A stretch of DNA of 64,000 bases from Cupriavidus pauculus (GCF_022179805.1 NZ_BPUO01000016.1:1-64000); one strand, 5' to 3'; positions 54,125 through 63,480 are shown, numbered from the stretch's first letter. The notes: generated by a model not told the origin, from the sequence alone. Numbers and translations: made by a program.

Positions 54125-54493
54125 TCAGCCGCCAATGATCTGCTTCGAGAACGTGGCGCGTTCCATTTCGACCACGTTCACCGTGACCTGCACGGTTTGT
54201 CCGGCGGCGCCCGGGCGCACCATTTCCGAAATCGCGTTGACCACCAGTTCGCCAAGCTGCTTGCGCACGGCCTGCTCGCGGCCGTCCAGGATCTGCAACG
54301 TGGCATGCACGAAGGCGCGATCGGCCTGTTCCGTGCCCTGGCGGAAGATCGGCAGCATGACGCAGCGCGACTTGATGTCGGGCTCCTGGAACTGGCCGCT
54401 CGACAGCAGCGCCGCATTGGCTTCGTCGAGCAGTTCTTCCTGCGAGCAGGTCAGGCGCGTGTTTTCGGTGATTTCGATGATCAGATGCGGCAT
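54125..54493 (-). CDS. 5-carboxymethyl-2-hydroxymuconate isomerase-like tautomerase
   Basis: A 122-residue tautomerase-superfamily protein. The sequence MPHLIIEITENT gives Pro as the N-terminal residue after Met removal, the catalytic base of the family. DREQ-type segment GREQAVRKQLGELVVNAI lies near 70-87. The HpaF-type isomerase acts in homoprotocatechuate breakdown, but no other hpa gene is nearby, so the substrate here is uncertain. Confidence 0.82.
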   Translation of the reverse strand: MPHLIIEITENTRLTCSQEELLDEANAALLSSGQFQEPDIKSRCVMLPIFRQGTEQADRAFVHATLQILDGREQAVRKQLGELVVNAISEMVRPGAAGQTVQVTVNVVEMERATFSKQIIGG

Positions 54494-54584
54494 GGGGGCG
54501 GCTTTCGTTGGAAGGCAGGAGATCCCGCATCGTACGGCAAATCCTGGCTGTCATGTCGGCGTGCCACGCGTTAAGCTGTGCGGC

Positions 54585-55076
54585 ATGGAACAATTCTCGC
54601 TCGAACTCTTCCTGCGCCTGCTGGGCGGGCTTGCCGCCGGTGCCATCATCGGCCTGGACCGTAACCTGCACGGCAAGGCGGCCGGCATGCGCACGCTGGG
54701 GATCGTCTCGCTGGGCGCGGCGGCCGCCGTCTGCGTGGTGGCCCTGAACGGACACCCGTCCGACGCCATGTCGCGCGTGCTGCAGGGGCTGTTGACGGGG
54801 GTTGGCTTCCTGGGCGTAGGGGTCATTGCCCGGCATGGCGCGCATGATCGCCCGCAGGGACTGACCACGGCGGCGGCCATCTGGCTGTCCGCCATCCTGG
54901 GTGCGGCGGCGGGCGCCGGCTACTACGCGATCGTGGTGATCTCGCTCGTGCTTGGCATCTTGCTGCTAAGGCTGGGCGGCCGGTTCGAAACCAGCCTGCA
55001 CGCGCGCTTCGACGGCCGGCTCACGAAGAAGCTGCCGCCTGAGCGCGACGATGAGGGTGACCTGCCGCCACTCTAA
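54585..55076 (+). CDS. MgtC/SapB family membrane protein
   Basis: A 163-residue protein with about four hydrophobic segments. LLGGLAAGAIIGLDRNLHGKAAGMRTLGIVSLG (14-46) and LLTGVGFLGVGVIARHG (about 70-86) followed by GLTTAAAIWLSAILGAAAG are MgtC hallmarks. In pathogens MgtC supports growth at low Mg2+ and modulates the ATP synthase. Here it is a short version without the C-terminal ACT-like domain. Confidence 0.9.
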   Translation: MEQFSLELFLRLLGGLAAGAIIGLDRNLHGKAAGMRTLGIVSLGAAAAVCVVALNGHPSDAMSRVLQGLLTGVGFLGVGVIARHGAHDRPQGLTTAAAIWLSAILGAAAGAGYYAIVVISLVLGILLLRLGGRFETSLHARFDGRLTKKLPPERDDEGDLPPL

Positions 55077-55100
55077 GCGCGTGGCGGCACCGGGCCAGGA

Positions 55101-55961
55101 TCAGGCGGCCACCCCGAGGGCGGCTTCGATGCCCCGGATGTGTTGCAGCAGCAGCGGCCTGACCTTTTCCAGCAGATGGGCGGGCGGCACCAGCGCGTTG
55201 GGGCCGCTGCAGCTCAGCGTCATTGGCGGCAGCGACGAACCCGGTCGGAATGCCAGCGCGATCGAATTGATATCCGGCAGCCATTCCCCGAACGACGTGG
55301 TGCAACCCAGGCGTCGCTGTTCGTCGCGGCTGTTCGACAGGATGCCTTCGGCCTGGGCGGCATTCACCTTGTCGTCGCCCCGGAACGCCGTCAGTGCCTG
55401 GCGCTGCTCGGCCGGCGACAAGGCCAGCAGATAGGCGCGGCCGGCGGCGGTGGTCAGGCCCGAAACGCGGCTGCCCACCGGCACGCGCAACGTCAGGTAG
55501 CTCTCCGACTGGCAGTTCTCGTAGATCAGCATGCGGCCTCGATCGCGCACGATCAGTGAGGTCACCCCCTGCGACAGTTCAGCCAGTTCCTGCATGAAGG
55601 GCCTGGCCACCGACAGCACATCGGCGCCTTGCTGGCCGGCCGGTGCCAGCGCCAGCGCGGAGCTGCCCAGCCGGTAGCGCACCGGGTCGGTCAGCGCCTG
55701 CAGGTAGCCGAGTTCGGTCAGCGTATGGGTCAGGCGCGAGATTGTCGATTTCGGCAGTCCGCAGCGTTGCGCCAGCTCGGCGTTGCCGAGTTCGGCGTCG
55801 AACGCGCGGAAGCAGGCCAGTACGTCGAGCCCGCGTGCCAGGGCCGTCACGAAGTGGCGGTCTTCCTTGCGGTTGTCCTTTCGTGCCGGCGCGGCGTCGG
55901 CCTGGGTGTCGATATCAGCATCCATATCGGCGTCGGGGAATTCGGTCAGGGTGTTTTCCAT
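55101..55961 (-). CDS. IclR-family transcriptional regulator
   Basis: A 286-residue regulator. An N-terminal acidic extension (about 1-35) precedes the winged HTH (FVTALARGLDVLACF...NAELAQRCGLPKSTISRLTHTL). The C-terminal IclR effector domain (about 100-270) has GLTTAAGRAYLLALSPAEQR and LGCTTSFGEWLPDINSIA. It lies eight bases downstream of the acyl-CoA synthetase gene and probably controls that operon and itself. ATG 55961 is chosen over a TTG four codons earlier. Confidence 0.92.
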   Translation of the reverse strand: MENTLTEFPDADMDADIDTQADAAPARKDNRKEDRHFVTALARGLDVLACFRAFDAELGNAELAQRCGLPKSTISRLTHTLTELGYLQALTDPVRYRLGSSALALAPAGQQGADVLSVARPFMQELAELSQGVTSLIVRDRGRMLIYENCQSESYLTLRVPVGSRVSGLTTAAGRAYLLALSPAEQRQALTAFRGDDKVNAAQAEGILSNSRDEQRRLGCTTSFGEWLPDINSIALAFRPGSSLPPMTLSCSGPNALVPPAHLLEKVRPLLLQHIRGIEAALGVAA

Positions 55962-55969
55962 GAGACTGC

Positions 55970-57568
55970 TCAAACGTTGCCGGCCGCCAGCTGCTCGCGC
56001 AGCCGGGCCTTGAGGATCTTGCCCGACGGCGCGGCGGGCAACTGCGCCACCACGCGAATCTCGGCGGGCATCTTGTACGGCGACAGTTGTTCGCGCAGGA
56101 ACGCGCGCAGGGCGGCGTCGTCCAGCGTCATGCCGCTGCGCACCTCGACGAATGCAATCACTTCCTCGTTGCCTTCCACCGCGCGGCCCACCACGGCCGA
56201 TTGCAGCACGGCCGGGAACGCATTGATCGATTGCTCGACTTCCTCGGGATACACGTTGAAGCCCGAATGGATGATGATTTCCTTGGAACGGCCGACGATG
56301 GACACGGCGCCGTCGTCATCGATGCGCGCGAGGTCGCCGGTATGCAGCCAGCCGTCGCTGTCGATCGTCTGCGCGGTCAGGTCCGGGCGGCGGTAGTAGC
56401 CCTTCATCACGTTCGGTCCGCGCACCAGCAGCTCGCCACTGCCGTCGGGCAGCGGATTGCCCAGGCGGATCTCCACATCGGGTACGGCCGGGCCCACCGA
56501 GCAGTCGCTGCGCGGGTGTTCCACGCGGGTCTGGCAAACCGTGGGCGAGGTCTCGGTCATGCCGTAGCCATTGTTCAGCACGATGCCGAAGGCGTCTTCG
56601 AACGCCGCTTTCAACGACGCCGTCAGCGGTGCGCCGCCCGACTGGGCGATGCGCAGCGACGGCGTGCGCAGGCTCTGGCCGTTGGCACGCCCCCATTCGA
56701 TGATCTTGGCGTACATGGCCGGCACGCCGTGCAGCACGGTCAACTGGTCGTCGATCAGCGTACGTACCAGCTTGTCGGGGCGGAAGCGCGGTTCGTAGAA
56801 CACGGTGGCGCCGTTCGACACGGGGCCTACCAGCAGTACCGACAGGCCATAGACGTGCGAGATCGGCAGCACGCCGTAGATGCGGTCGCCCGGCTGGATG
56901 CGCGACTGCAGGCGGTTGGAGTGGCCGATGAACATCAGGTTGGCGTGCGTCAGCATCACGGCCTTCGATGCGCCGGTGGTGCCCGTCGTGTAGATCATCG
57001 CCGCCACCTGCTGGCGCGGGTCGGCCTCCACGGGTTCGGGCGTCACGCTGTCGTCCACGGCGCTGACCAGCAGCTTGCCCACGTGCGGCCAGTTGGCCCA
57101 TTGCGCGCCACGCGCCAGGCCATGCTCGCGCGCTTCGGGGAAATCGTTGTCGAGGTACAGCGTCACGCGGGCGCCGGCGTGCTCGACGATATTGCCGATC
57201 TCGCGTTGCGACAGCCGGGCGTTGACGGGTACCGACCAGGCGTCGATGGCGCTCAGCGCCAGCAGCAGCACCGCGCATCCCACGCTGTTTTCGGTCACCA
57301 GCACCACGCGGTCGCCACCGCGCACGCCCAGGTCGGTCAGCGTGCCGGCCGTGGCGCGCACGGCGGCGTCCAGTTCGGCATAACGCAGGCTGCGGTGCGC
57401 ATCCATGATGGCGATGCGGTCCGGCTCGCTGGCCACCCAGGGCGACATGGTCTGGTGCAGGCGAGCGAATTTGGGTTCGAACGGGGGCGGGGAATCGGAG
57501 GGGGAGGAACCGGCTTGAGGCGTGGCGGCGGACCCAGGGCGGGCCGCAGGTACAGCGGTACTGCGCAT
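55970..57568 (-). CDS. AMP-dependent acid-CoA ligase
   Basis: A 532-residue ANL ligase that forms acyl-CoA from a carboxylic acid. Motifs: MIYTTGTTGASKAVMLTH (P-loop), NGYGMTETSPT, WLHTGDLARIDDDGA, and the C-terminal lysine in APSGKILKARL. A Pro/Ser-rich N-terminal stretch (about 8-32) is unusual. Start 57568 has GGAGA upstream. It is translated ahead of, and probably controlled by, the IclR gene that follows; IclR partners often handle aromatic or short-chain acids. Confidence 0.92.
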   Translation of the reverse strand: MRSTAVPAARPGSAATPQAGSSPSDSPPPFEPKFARLHQTMSPWVASEPDRIAIMDAHRSLRYAELDAAVRATAGTLTDLGVRGGDRVVLVTENSVGCAVLLLALSAIDAWSVPVNARLSQREIGNIVEHAGARVTLYLDNDFPEAREHGLARGAQWANWPHVGKLLVSAVDDSVTPEPVEADPRQQVAAMIYTTGTTGASKAVMLTHANLMFIGHSNRLQSRIQPGDRIYGVLPISHVYGLSVLLVGPVSNGATVFYEPRFRPDKLVRTLIDDQLTVLHGVPAMYAKIIEWGRANGQSLRTPSLRIAQSGGAPLTASLKAAFEDAFGIVLNNGYGMTETSPTVCQTRVEHPRSDCSVGPAVPDVEIRLGNPLPDGSGELLVRGPNVMKGYYRRPDLTAQTIDSDGWLHTGDLARIDDDGAVSIVGRSKEIIIHSGFNVYPEEVEQSINAFPAVLQSAVVGRAVEGNEEVIAFVEVRSGMTLDDAALRAFLREQLSPYKMPAEIRVVAQLPAAPSGKILKARLREQLAAGNV

Positions 57569-57663
57569 GATGTCTCCAGCTAAGGCGTCCGGCGTCGCAG
57601 GGTGTGTCGCGCCGGTATTCGATGTGAGGGATCGTCCCATCGAATTTCAGCGAGGTCAACCGC

Positions 57664-57697
57664 ACAGCGGAACCATGGTTCTGCATAGCGGAATTGC
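57664..57697. promoter_or_regulatory. Candidate IclR operator upstream of the acid-CoA ligase
   Basis: AGCGGAA occurs twice in direct orientation (57666-57672 and 57687-57693), exactly 21 bases apart, and a perfect 12-bp palindrome GAACCATGGTTC (57670-57681) overlaps the first copy. The site is about 100 bases upstream of the ligase ATG. Confidence 0.4.
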
Positions 57698-57838
57698 GCT
57701 CAAACTTTGTGCGAATATCGCCAGGCGCCGCCTCCGTGGCAGGCCCGGAAGGTTTTGTCGGATGTGCGGTATGTATGCGACAGGCCTCCCCATGTTTGGG
57801 CCGCAAAAGCCACGCTGTTGTATGGCTTTGCAGACAAC

Positions 57839-57857
57839 GAGAATAAGAACGCTTATC
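57839..57857 (+). promoter_or_regulatory. Fur-box-like sequence upstream of the iron membrane operon
   Basis: The 19-mer reads as hexamers GAGAAT-AAGAAC-G-CTTATC, matching the outer GATAAT/ATTATC units of the Fur box at five of six positions each, with the middle unit poor. It contains the dyad ATAAG-AACG-CTTAT and lies 34 bases before the ATG at 57892. Confidence 0.45.
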
Positions 57858-57891
57858 ATATGCGTTGGATTTTTTCTGATACAGCACAGAC

Positions 57892-58191
57892 ATGAAGCAA
57901 GGCGTTCCGGTGGGCTATCGCATGGCGATTGCCTCGCGCGCAATGGCCGCCATCCTCGGCGGCTATGCCGTGGCCGCATTGGCCACGGGATGCCTTTCGC
58001 TGGTTCTGGCTAGCTGGGCCGGCATGGCCCGGCCCGAGGCCGTGGTCACATCCACGTTGCTGTCGTTTCTCTGGTTTGCGCTGGCCGTGATCTGGGTATT
58101 CGCCGCGGACACCGCCTGGCGTGCCTGGATCGGCCTGATCGTGCCGGCTGCCGTACTGGCGGCAGGTTGGCTTGCCCTGCGTGGTGCGTGA
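57892..58191 (+). CDS. DUF3649 small membrane protein (iron-uptake associated)
   Basis: A 99-residue protein with three hydrophobic segments (AILGGYAVAALATGCLSLVLA, LLSFLWFALAVIWVFAA, WIGLIVPAAVLAAGWLAL). It matches DUF3649, a family found next to PepSY proteins and siderophore receptors. Its stop overlaps the start of the next gene. It probably works with the two following proteins in the inner membrane, possibly in ferric-siderophore reduction (inference). Confidence 0.82.
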   Translation: MKQGVPVGYRMAIASRAMAAILGGYAVAALATGCLSLVLASWAGMARPEAVVTSTLLSFLWFALAVIWVFAADTAWRAWIGLIVPAAVLAAGWLALRGA

Positions 58192-59870
58192 TGACTGAAC
58201 TGAAAAAAGGCCAGGGGCTGCGCCAGTCGATGGCATGGCTGCATACCTGGGCGGGCCTGCTGGTGTGCTGGGTGCTGTTCCTGGTGTTCATGGGCGGCAC
58301 CGCCAGCTACTTCAGGGAAGAGATCACCATCTGGATGAAGCCGGAGCTGCATGGCGCGCTGACCCACAAGGTGTCGGACGGCGATGCCGCCGAGCGCGCC
58401 TATGCCTACCTGCAACGCGAGGCACCCGACGCCGAGCGCTGGTTCATCTCGCTGCCCGACGCGCGCAATCCCGCCATCTCGATGTTCTGGCTGCGTCCGG
58501 CCAAGCCCGAGGACGCCGGCAAGTCCAACCGTGCGCGGCTGGAGATCCGTACGCTCGATCCCACTACCGGTGAACCGCTGGCAACCCGCGAAACGCGCGG
58601 TGGAGAGTTCCTCTACCGGATGCACTTCGACCTGCACTACATGCCGGCGCTGTGGGCGCGCTGGATCATCGGCTTCTGCACGATGTTCATGCTGGTGGCC
58701 ATTCTCAGCGGCGTGATCACGCACCGCCGTATCTTTGCCGACTTCTTCACGTTCCGCGCCCGCAAGGGGCAGCGCTCATGGCTGGACGCGCATAACGCGA
58801 TGGCCGTGCTGGCGCTGCCGTTCCACTTGATGATCACCTACACGGGCCTGGTCACGCTGCTGTTCATGTACATGCCGTGGGGTATCCAGGCCGTGTACAA
58901 GGGCAACGAGCAGGCGTTCAATGCCGAACTCGCGGCACGCGCGCCGCGCGTCAAGCCGACCAAGGAAGCCGGCCCGCTGGCGCCCGTGGTGCCGATGCTG
59001 ACGCAGGCATCGGCGCATTGGAACGGCGCCGCGCCGCACCGTATTACCGTCGAAGCCCCGAACAAGGCCAACTCCACCGTGGCCATCGCGCGCGAGGAAG
59101 GCCGCAATTTCGGCACGACCACGCCTACCGTGGTGTTCTCCGGCCCGACCGGCGAACTGAAGGCGACGCTGGGCGACGAGGTGGCCGCCGCCAGCACCAC
59201 CCGCTGGACGATGGTGGGCCTGCACGTGGGGCATTTCGCGTCGCCGCTGCTGCGCGCGCTGTTCTTCGTATCGGGCATTGCCGGCTGCCTGATGGTGGCG
59301 ACGGGCGCCGTGCTGTGGGCGGTCAAGACCCGCCAGCGTCATGCCAAGCAGATTGCCGTCACGGGACGCACGCCGTTCGGGCTGCGGCTCGTCGAGGCGC
59401 TCAACATCGGCGCGATTGCCGGGCTGCCCATCGCATTCGGTACGTATTTCTGGGCCAACCGTCTGCTGCCAGTCGATCTGGCGCAACGTCAGGCCACCGA
59501 GATTCAGGCATTCTTTGCCGCCTGGGCGCTGGCTGCGTTGCTGGCGCAGTGGCGTCCCACGCGTGCGATGTGGCAGGTGCAACTGTGGGCGGCGGCGGTG
59601 CTCTTTGCCGGCCTGCCGGTGCTGAACGCGCTGACCACGTCGACGCACCTTGGCGTGACGCTGTTCCATGGCCCGACCGTGGTTGCCGGCTTCGACCTGA
59701 CCGTGCTGGTGCTCGGCATCGGGCTGGGCGCGACGGCGTGGATGCTGGGCAAGCGCGGCAAGGCGCAGGCCAAGGTGAAGTTCAAGGTGCCGGCCAAGGC
59801 AAGTGCCAAGCGCGGTGCGCCGCGCGTGGCGGGCAGCGTGGGCGAGATGTCGCGGGAGGTGTCGCAATGA
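58191..59870 (+). CDS. PepSY-domain membrane protein (iron-regulated, FegB/PiuB-type)
   Basis: A 559-residue inner-membrane protein. Four or more helices frame PepSY-type domains: residues 10-35 (QSMAWLHTWAGLLVCWVLFLVFMGGT), 160-185, a pair after 200, and several from about 345 to 520. Conserved histidines include LHTW near residue 17, MHFDLHYMP, LDAHNAMAVLALPFH and GLHVGHF, which may bind haem. A basic C-terminal tail (about 520-550) has alternating Ala/Lys. The family is linked to reductive iron release from siderophores. Both ends overlap neighbouring genes. Confidence 0.88.
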   Translation: MTELKKGQGLRQSMAWLHTWAGLLVCWVLFLVFMGGTASYFREEITIWMKPELHGALTHKVSDGDAAERAYAYLQREAPDAERWFISLPDARNPAISMFWLRPAKPEDAGKSNRARLEIRTLDPTTGEPLATRETRGGEFLYRMHFDLHYMPALWARWIIGFCTMFMLVAILSGVITHRRIFADFFTFRARKGQRSWLDAHNAMAVLALPFHLMITYTGLVTLLFMYMPWGIQAVYKGNEQAFNAELAARAPRVKPTKEAGPLAPVVPMLTQASAHWNGAAPHRITVEAPNKANSTVAIAREEGRNFGTTTPTVVFSGPTGELKATLGDEVAAASTTRWTMVGLHVGHFASPLLRALFFVSGIAGCLMVATGAVLWAVKTRQRHAKQIAVTGRTPFGLRLVEALNIGAIAGLPIAFGTYFWANRLLPVDLAQRQATEIQAFFAAWALAALLAQWRPTRAMWQVQLWAAAVLFAGLPVLNALTTSTHLGVTLFHGPTVVAGFDLTVLVLGIGLGATAWMLGKRGKAQAKVKFKVPAKASAKRGAPRVAGSVGEMSREVSQ

Positions 59871-60253
59871 GCGACGGTCACGCGGCGATTTCGCTGACGG
59901 CGGCGTGCATCGCCGGCCTCGGATTCTCCATCGCCGGATTCATGTGGCTGGCCCAGGCCATGGATCGCCATCACGCGGACCGGTTCGGCCGGGGCAGCGT
60001 CCCGGCACCGGCATACGCCGCACGCCTGCGCTGGCAGGGTGCGCTGGCCCTGTCGCTGGCCCTGGCAGCCTGCGTGCTGGCCGAAGGCTGGGCCTTCGGC
60101 GTCGTCTACTGGGCCGGATTGCTGAACGTGGGCGCGCTCGCCGTGATGGGCGCGTTTTCGTGGGCGCCGCAAGCCACGCCGCGCCTGGCGCGCGCGTCGA
60201 TCGCGCTGGGCGTTGTGGCGGCCATGGCGTCGCCCTGGCTCGCGCAGTCCTAG
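59867..60253 (+). CDS. DUF3325 small membrane protein
   Basis: A 128-residue protein with about four hydrophobic segments. WLAQAMDRHHADRFGR near 27-42 and the overall pattern fit DUF3325, which commonly follows PepSY proteins. The ATG overlaps the PepSY stop (ATGA), completing the three-gene unit. Confidence 0.82.
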   Translation: MSDGHAAISLTAACIAGLGFSIAGFMWLAQAMDRHHADRFGRGSVPAPAYAARLRWQGALALSLALAACVLAEGWAFGVVYWAGLLNVGALAVMGAFSWAPQATPRLARASIALGVVAAMASPWLAQS

Positions 60254-60389
60254 CCCCACCAGTTTTGCTTCAACGAGCACCGCCGGCAGAGCGGTGCCGC
60301 CATTCGTGGACTCGGGTCATGCCGCCCTGTCCGCCGCGTGAGACTACGCGCGGTGCGGGAGAAATCGTTTTATTTTAGGGAGTGTCATC

Positions 60390-62594
60390 TTGTCTTTTGC
60401 CGTATCTCGCGCCCGTGCGCGCGCTTCGCGCTCGTCGCGAACCCCCCTGCGTCACCTCGTCACGGCACTCGCGGCCGCCGGCGTGCTGCCTTCGCTGGCC
60501 TTTGCCCAGGAAGCCGCACAACCCGCCACGCAAACGCCTGTCCAGCAGACGCTGCCCACCGTCACCGTCAAGGGCGCAGCGTCGCCGGACCAACTGCCCG
60601 CGCCCTATGCCGGCGGTCAGGTGGCGCGTGGTGGCCGCATTGGCGTGCTGGGCAACCAGGACTTCATGGACGTGCCGTTCAGCATCACGTCGTACACGGC
60701 CGAGCAGATCCAGAACCAGCAGGCGCGTACCATCGGCCAGGTGCTGGCCGATGATCCGGCTATCCGCGTCAGCTCGGGCTTCGGCAACTTTGCCGAAACG
60801 TTCGTCGTGCGCGGCTACCAGCTCACGTCCGACGACATCAGCTACAACGGCCTGTATGGCATTGCGCCGCGCCAGCTCGCCTCGACCGAAGGCCTGGAGC
60901 GCGTGGAAGTGTTCCGCGGCGCCAGCGCGTTCCTGAACGGTGTGTCGCCGGCCGGCACGGCCGTAGGCGGCTCGATCAACCTGGTGCCGAAGTACGCCAC
61001 GGCAGCGCCGATCACGCAGGGTACGCTCGACTACACCAGCGACGGCCAGGCCGGCGGCCATGTGGACGTGGGCCGTCGCTTTGGCGAGAAGAAAGAGTTC
61101 GGCGTGCGCGTCAACGCGATGGCGCGTGGCGGTGACACGGCGATCGACAACGAAAGCCGCCAGCAGCGCCTGTTCACGCTGGGCATGGATTACCAGGGCG
61201 ACAAGTTCCGCGTGAATGCCGATTTCGGCTATCAGAAGCAGCGGATCTATCAGGGCCGCAGCACCGTGAACCTGTCGGGTACCGCGCTGCCGCCGGTGCC
61301 CTCCGCCACGACCAACTTCGCGCAACCGTGGACCAATTCCTCGCTGGAGGATATCTACGGCACGATCCGCGCCGAATACGACATCGCCAAGGACTGGACA
61401 GCCTACGCGGCCTTCGGTGGCCATCACACCAACGAATTCGGCAGCTACAGCGGCGCCACGGTGGGCAACAACGGCGTGGGCACGGCAACGCGCCTGACGG
61501 TGCCGTTCGAGCAGGACACGTACAGCGGTGAAGTGGGTGTGCGCGGCAAGTTCGTGACCGGTCCGGTCAATCACACGGTCAACGTGAGCTGGTCGGGGCT
61601 GGAGCAGAAGAAGGCCACCGCGTTCGAGTTCTCGAGCTCGTTCGCGACCAACCTGTACAACGCGCCGGTCGTGGCTTACCCGTCGGCGCCGGCCACGGGC
61701 AACATGAACGATCCGTACGTCACGCAGCGCGTCAATCTCAATGGCGTGTCGGTGTCTGACACGCTCGGCTTCCTGAACGATCGCGTGCTGCTGACCGCCG
61801 GTGTGCGCCAGCAGGTGATCAACGTGCGCGGCTATGCAACGGCCACGGGTGCCCAGACGTCGACCTATAGCGATTCCGCCACGTCGCCGATGTTCGGCCT
61901 GGTGGTGAAGCCGCTGCAGAACGTGTCGGTGTACTACAACTACATCCAGGGTCTGGCACAGGGTCCGACGGCAGGCAACACCGCCGTGAACCGTGGCGAG
62001 GTATTCCCGCCGGTCAAGTCCAAGCAGCATGAGGCGGGCGTGAAGTACGACGCCGGTTCGTTCGGCTCGACGCTGGCGTTCTTCCAGATCGAGCAACCGA
62101 TCGGCACGACGCAAGCCAACAACGTGTTCGGCCTGCAGGAACTGCGCAACCGTGGCGTGGAACTGAGCGTATTCGGCGAGCCGCTGCGTGGCGTGCGCCT
62201 GCTGGGTGGTGTGTCGTATATCGATTCGGCGTACCAGAACACCGGCAATCCGCTGACCGAAGGCAAGAAGGGCGTGGGCGTGCCGAACTACACCGTGACG
62301 CTGAGCGGGGAGTATGACCTGCCGTTCCTGGCGGGCGGTACGATGTCGGCCCGCTACATCCAGACCGGCCGCCAGTACGCGAATCCGACGAACACGATTG
62401 CACTGCCGTCGTGGAACCGCTTCGACCTGGGTGCGCGCTACGCCTTCAAGGCATCGCAGATGCGCTACACGCTGCGCGCGGCCGTGGAGAACGTGGGCAA
62501 CAAGGACTATTGGGCTGGCGTTTCGACGTCGAACAATACGCTCTTCATTGGCAATCCGCGTACCTTCAAGGTATCGATGACGGTCGACTATTGA
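60390..62594 (+). CDS. TonB-dependent siderophore receptor
   Basis: A 734-residue outer-membrane receptor. A long signal peptide (about 1-39, ending SLAFAQE), plug domain (about 55-215; VPFSITSYTAEQIQNQQART, FVVRGYQLT, LERVEVFRGASAFLNG) and a 22-strand-type beta-barrel ending in aromatic TVDY. The TonB box is probably in TLPTVTVKG. It starts at TTG 60390 with AGGGAG nine bases upstream; no ATG fits. It imports an unidentified ferric siderophore. It overlaps the convergent AraC gene by seven bases. Confidence 0.94.
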   Translation: MSFAVSRARARASRSSRTPLRHLVTALAAAGVLPSLAFAQEAAQPATQTPVQQTLPTVTVKGAASPDQLPAPYAGGQVARGGRIGVLGNQDFMDVPFSITSYTAEQIQNQQARTIGQVLADDPAIRVSSGFGNFAETFVVRGYQLTSDDISYNGLYGIAPRQLASTEGLERVEVFRGASAFLNGVSPAGTAVGGSINLVPKYATAAPITQGTLDYTSDGQAGGHVDVGRRFGEKKEFGVRVNAMARGGDTAIDNESRQQRLFTLGMDYQGDKFRVNADFGYQKQRIYQGRSTVNLSGTALPPVPSATTNFAQPWTNSSLEDIYGTIRAEYDIAKDWTAYAAFGGHHTNEFGSYSGATVGNNGVGTATRLTVPFEQDTYSGEVGVRGKFVTGPVNHTVNVSWSGLEQKKATAFEFSSSFATNLYNAPVVAYPSAPATGNMNDPYVTQRVNLNGVSVSDTLGFLNDRVLLTAGVRQQVINVRGYATATGAQTSTYSDSATSPMFGLVVKPLQNVSVYYNYIQGLAQGPTAGNTAVNRGEVFPPVKSKQHEAGVKYDAGSFGSTLAFFQIEQPIGTTQANNVFGLQELRNRGVELSVFGEPLRGVRLLGGVSYIDSAYQNTGNPLTEGKKGVGVPNYTVTLSGEYDLPFLAGGTMSARYIQTGRQYANPTNTIALPSWNRFDLGARYAFKASQMRYTLRAAVENVGNKDYWAGVSTSNNTLFIGNPRTFKVSMTVDY

Positions 62595-63472
62595 AGTAGC
62601 GACTGTTGTGCCTGCTCCGCGCGCAGCCAGTCGCGCGGAGACTGGCCCACCCGGGCCAGGAACACACGTGACAGGGCCGACGGATTGGCATAGCCCAGTT
62701 CGTCGGCCAGCAGCTTGAGCGGCGCGCCATCGCGCAGCCTTGCCTGCGCCAGGCTCACGCGCCAGTCGGTCAGGTAGTCGGCCGGCGTCTGGCCGACAAT
62801 ATCGCGGAATGCCGTGGCGAATGCGCTGCGCGACATGCCCGCGCAAGCCGCCATCGTTTCCAGATTCCAGCTATCTCCCGGTGCGTCATGCATGGCCACC
62901 AGCGCTCGTGCCAGGCGCGGATCGGAGAGACCCGTGATCAGCCCCGGCTGGATGCCGACCTGCGCGGGATGATCGAGCATCCACCGCAGCAACTGGATTA
63001 CCACCACTTCAAACAGCCGGTCGGCCAGCAGGCGCTGACCGCACCGCACGCGCTCGGTCTCGGCGAACAGCAATGACAGGGCGGGCGCCAGGCCCGGCAC
63101 ATCGGCCAGCGGCAGCACGATCAGCGGCGGCAGGGCGCGGGCCAGCGGATTGCGGGCGCCGCCGGCAAACTCCAGCGTCGCGCACGAGAACTGCGAGCCT
63201 TCGGCCGGCGGGTTGTGAAACGTATGGAGGACTGGACGCGGATAGAACAGCAGCGACGGCTCGCGGATGTCCAGGCGCCGGGGCAATCCCTTGGCCTGAT
63301 GGGTGATGCTCATCTCGCCTTCGCGCATCACGTGCAGGAATCCACGGTCGGGCTCATGGAATCGGGTAATGCCACACAGCGGTCCGGTATGGAACAGGTG
63401 CGCCTGGATGCGGAAGCGCTCCAGCAGCGAGGACAGGCGGTCGATGGGCGGCGCGGCGCTGACGGAGGTCAT
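62588..63472 (-). CDS. AraC-family transcriptional regulator with cupin domain
   Basis: A 294-residue regulator. The N-terminal cupin_6 domain (about 10-180; GFLHVMREGEMSI, RPVLHTFHNP) is followed by the double HTH AraC domain (about 195-290; LETMAACAGMSRSAFATAFRDIVGQTPADYLTDWR, LADELGYANPSALSRVF). Regulators of this subtype often sense small electrophiles or peroxides and sit divergent from a detoxifying gene, as here. Start 63472; further upstream in-frame sequence runs through the divergent gene. Confidence 0.92.
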   Translation of the reverse strand: MTSVSAAPPIDRLSSLLERFRIQAHLFHTGPLCGITRFHEPDRGFLHVMREGEMSITHQAKGLPRRLDIREPSLLFYPRPVLHTFHNPPAEGSQFSCATLEFAGGARNPLARALPPLIVLPLADVPGLAPALSLLFAETERVRCGQRLLADRLFEVVVIQLLRWMLDHPAQVGIQPGLITGLSDPRLARALVAMHDAPGDSWNLETMAACAGMSRSAFATAFRDIVGQTPADYLTDWRVSLAQARLRDGAPLKLLADELGYANPSALSRVFLARVGQSPRDWLRAEQAQQSLLQ

Positions 63473-63480
63473 GGCTGGAT

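Noticed and set aside
60277..60297. Hairpin GCACCGC/GCGGTGC after the DUF3325 gene
   Set aside because: It has a short stem and no T tract, so I could not support it as a terminator.
60375..62846. 823-codon open frame antisense to the TonB-dependent receptor
   Set aside because: It is rich in Arg/His/Gly with no domain pattern, and the opposite strand encodes an unmistakable receptor. It reflects GC-rich third positions.
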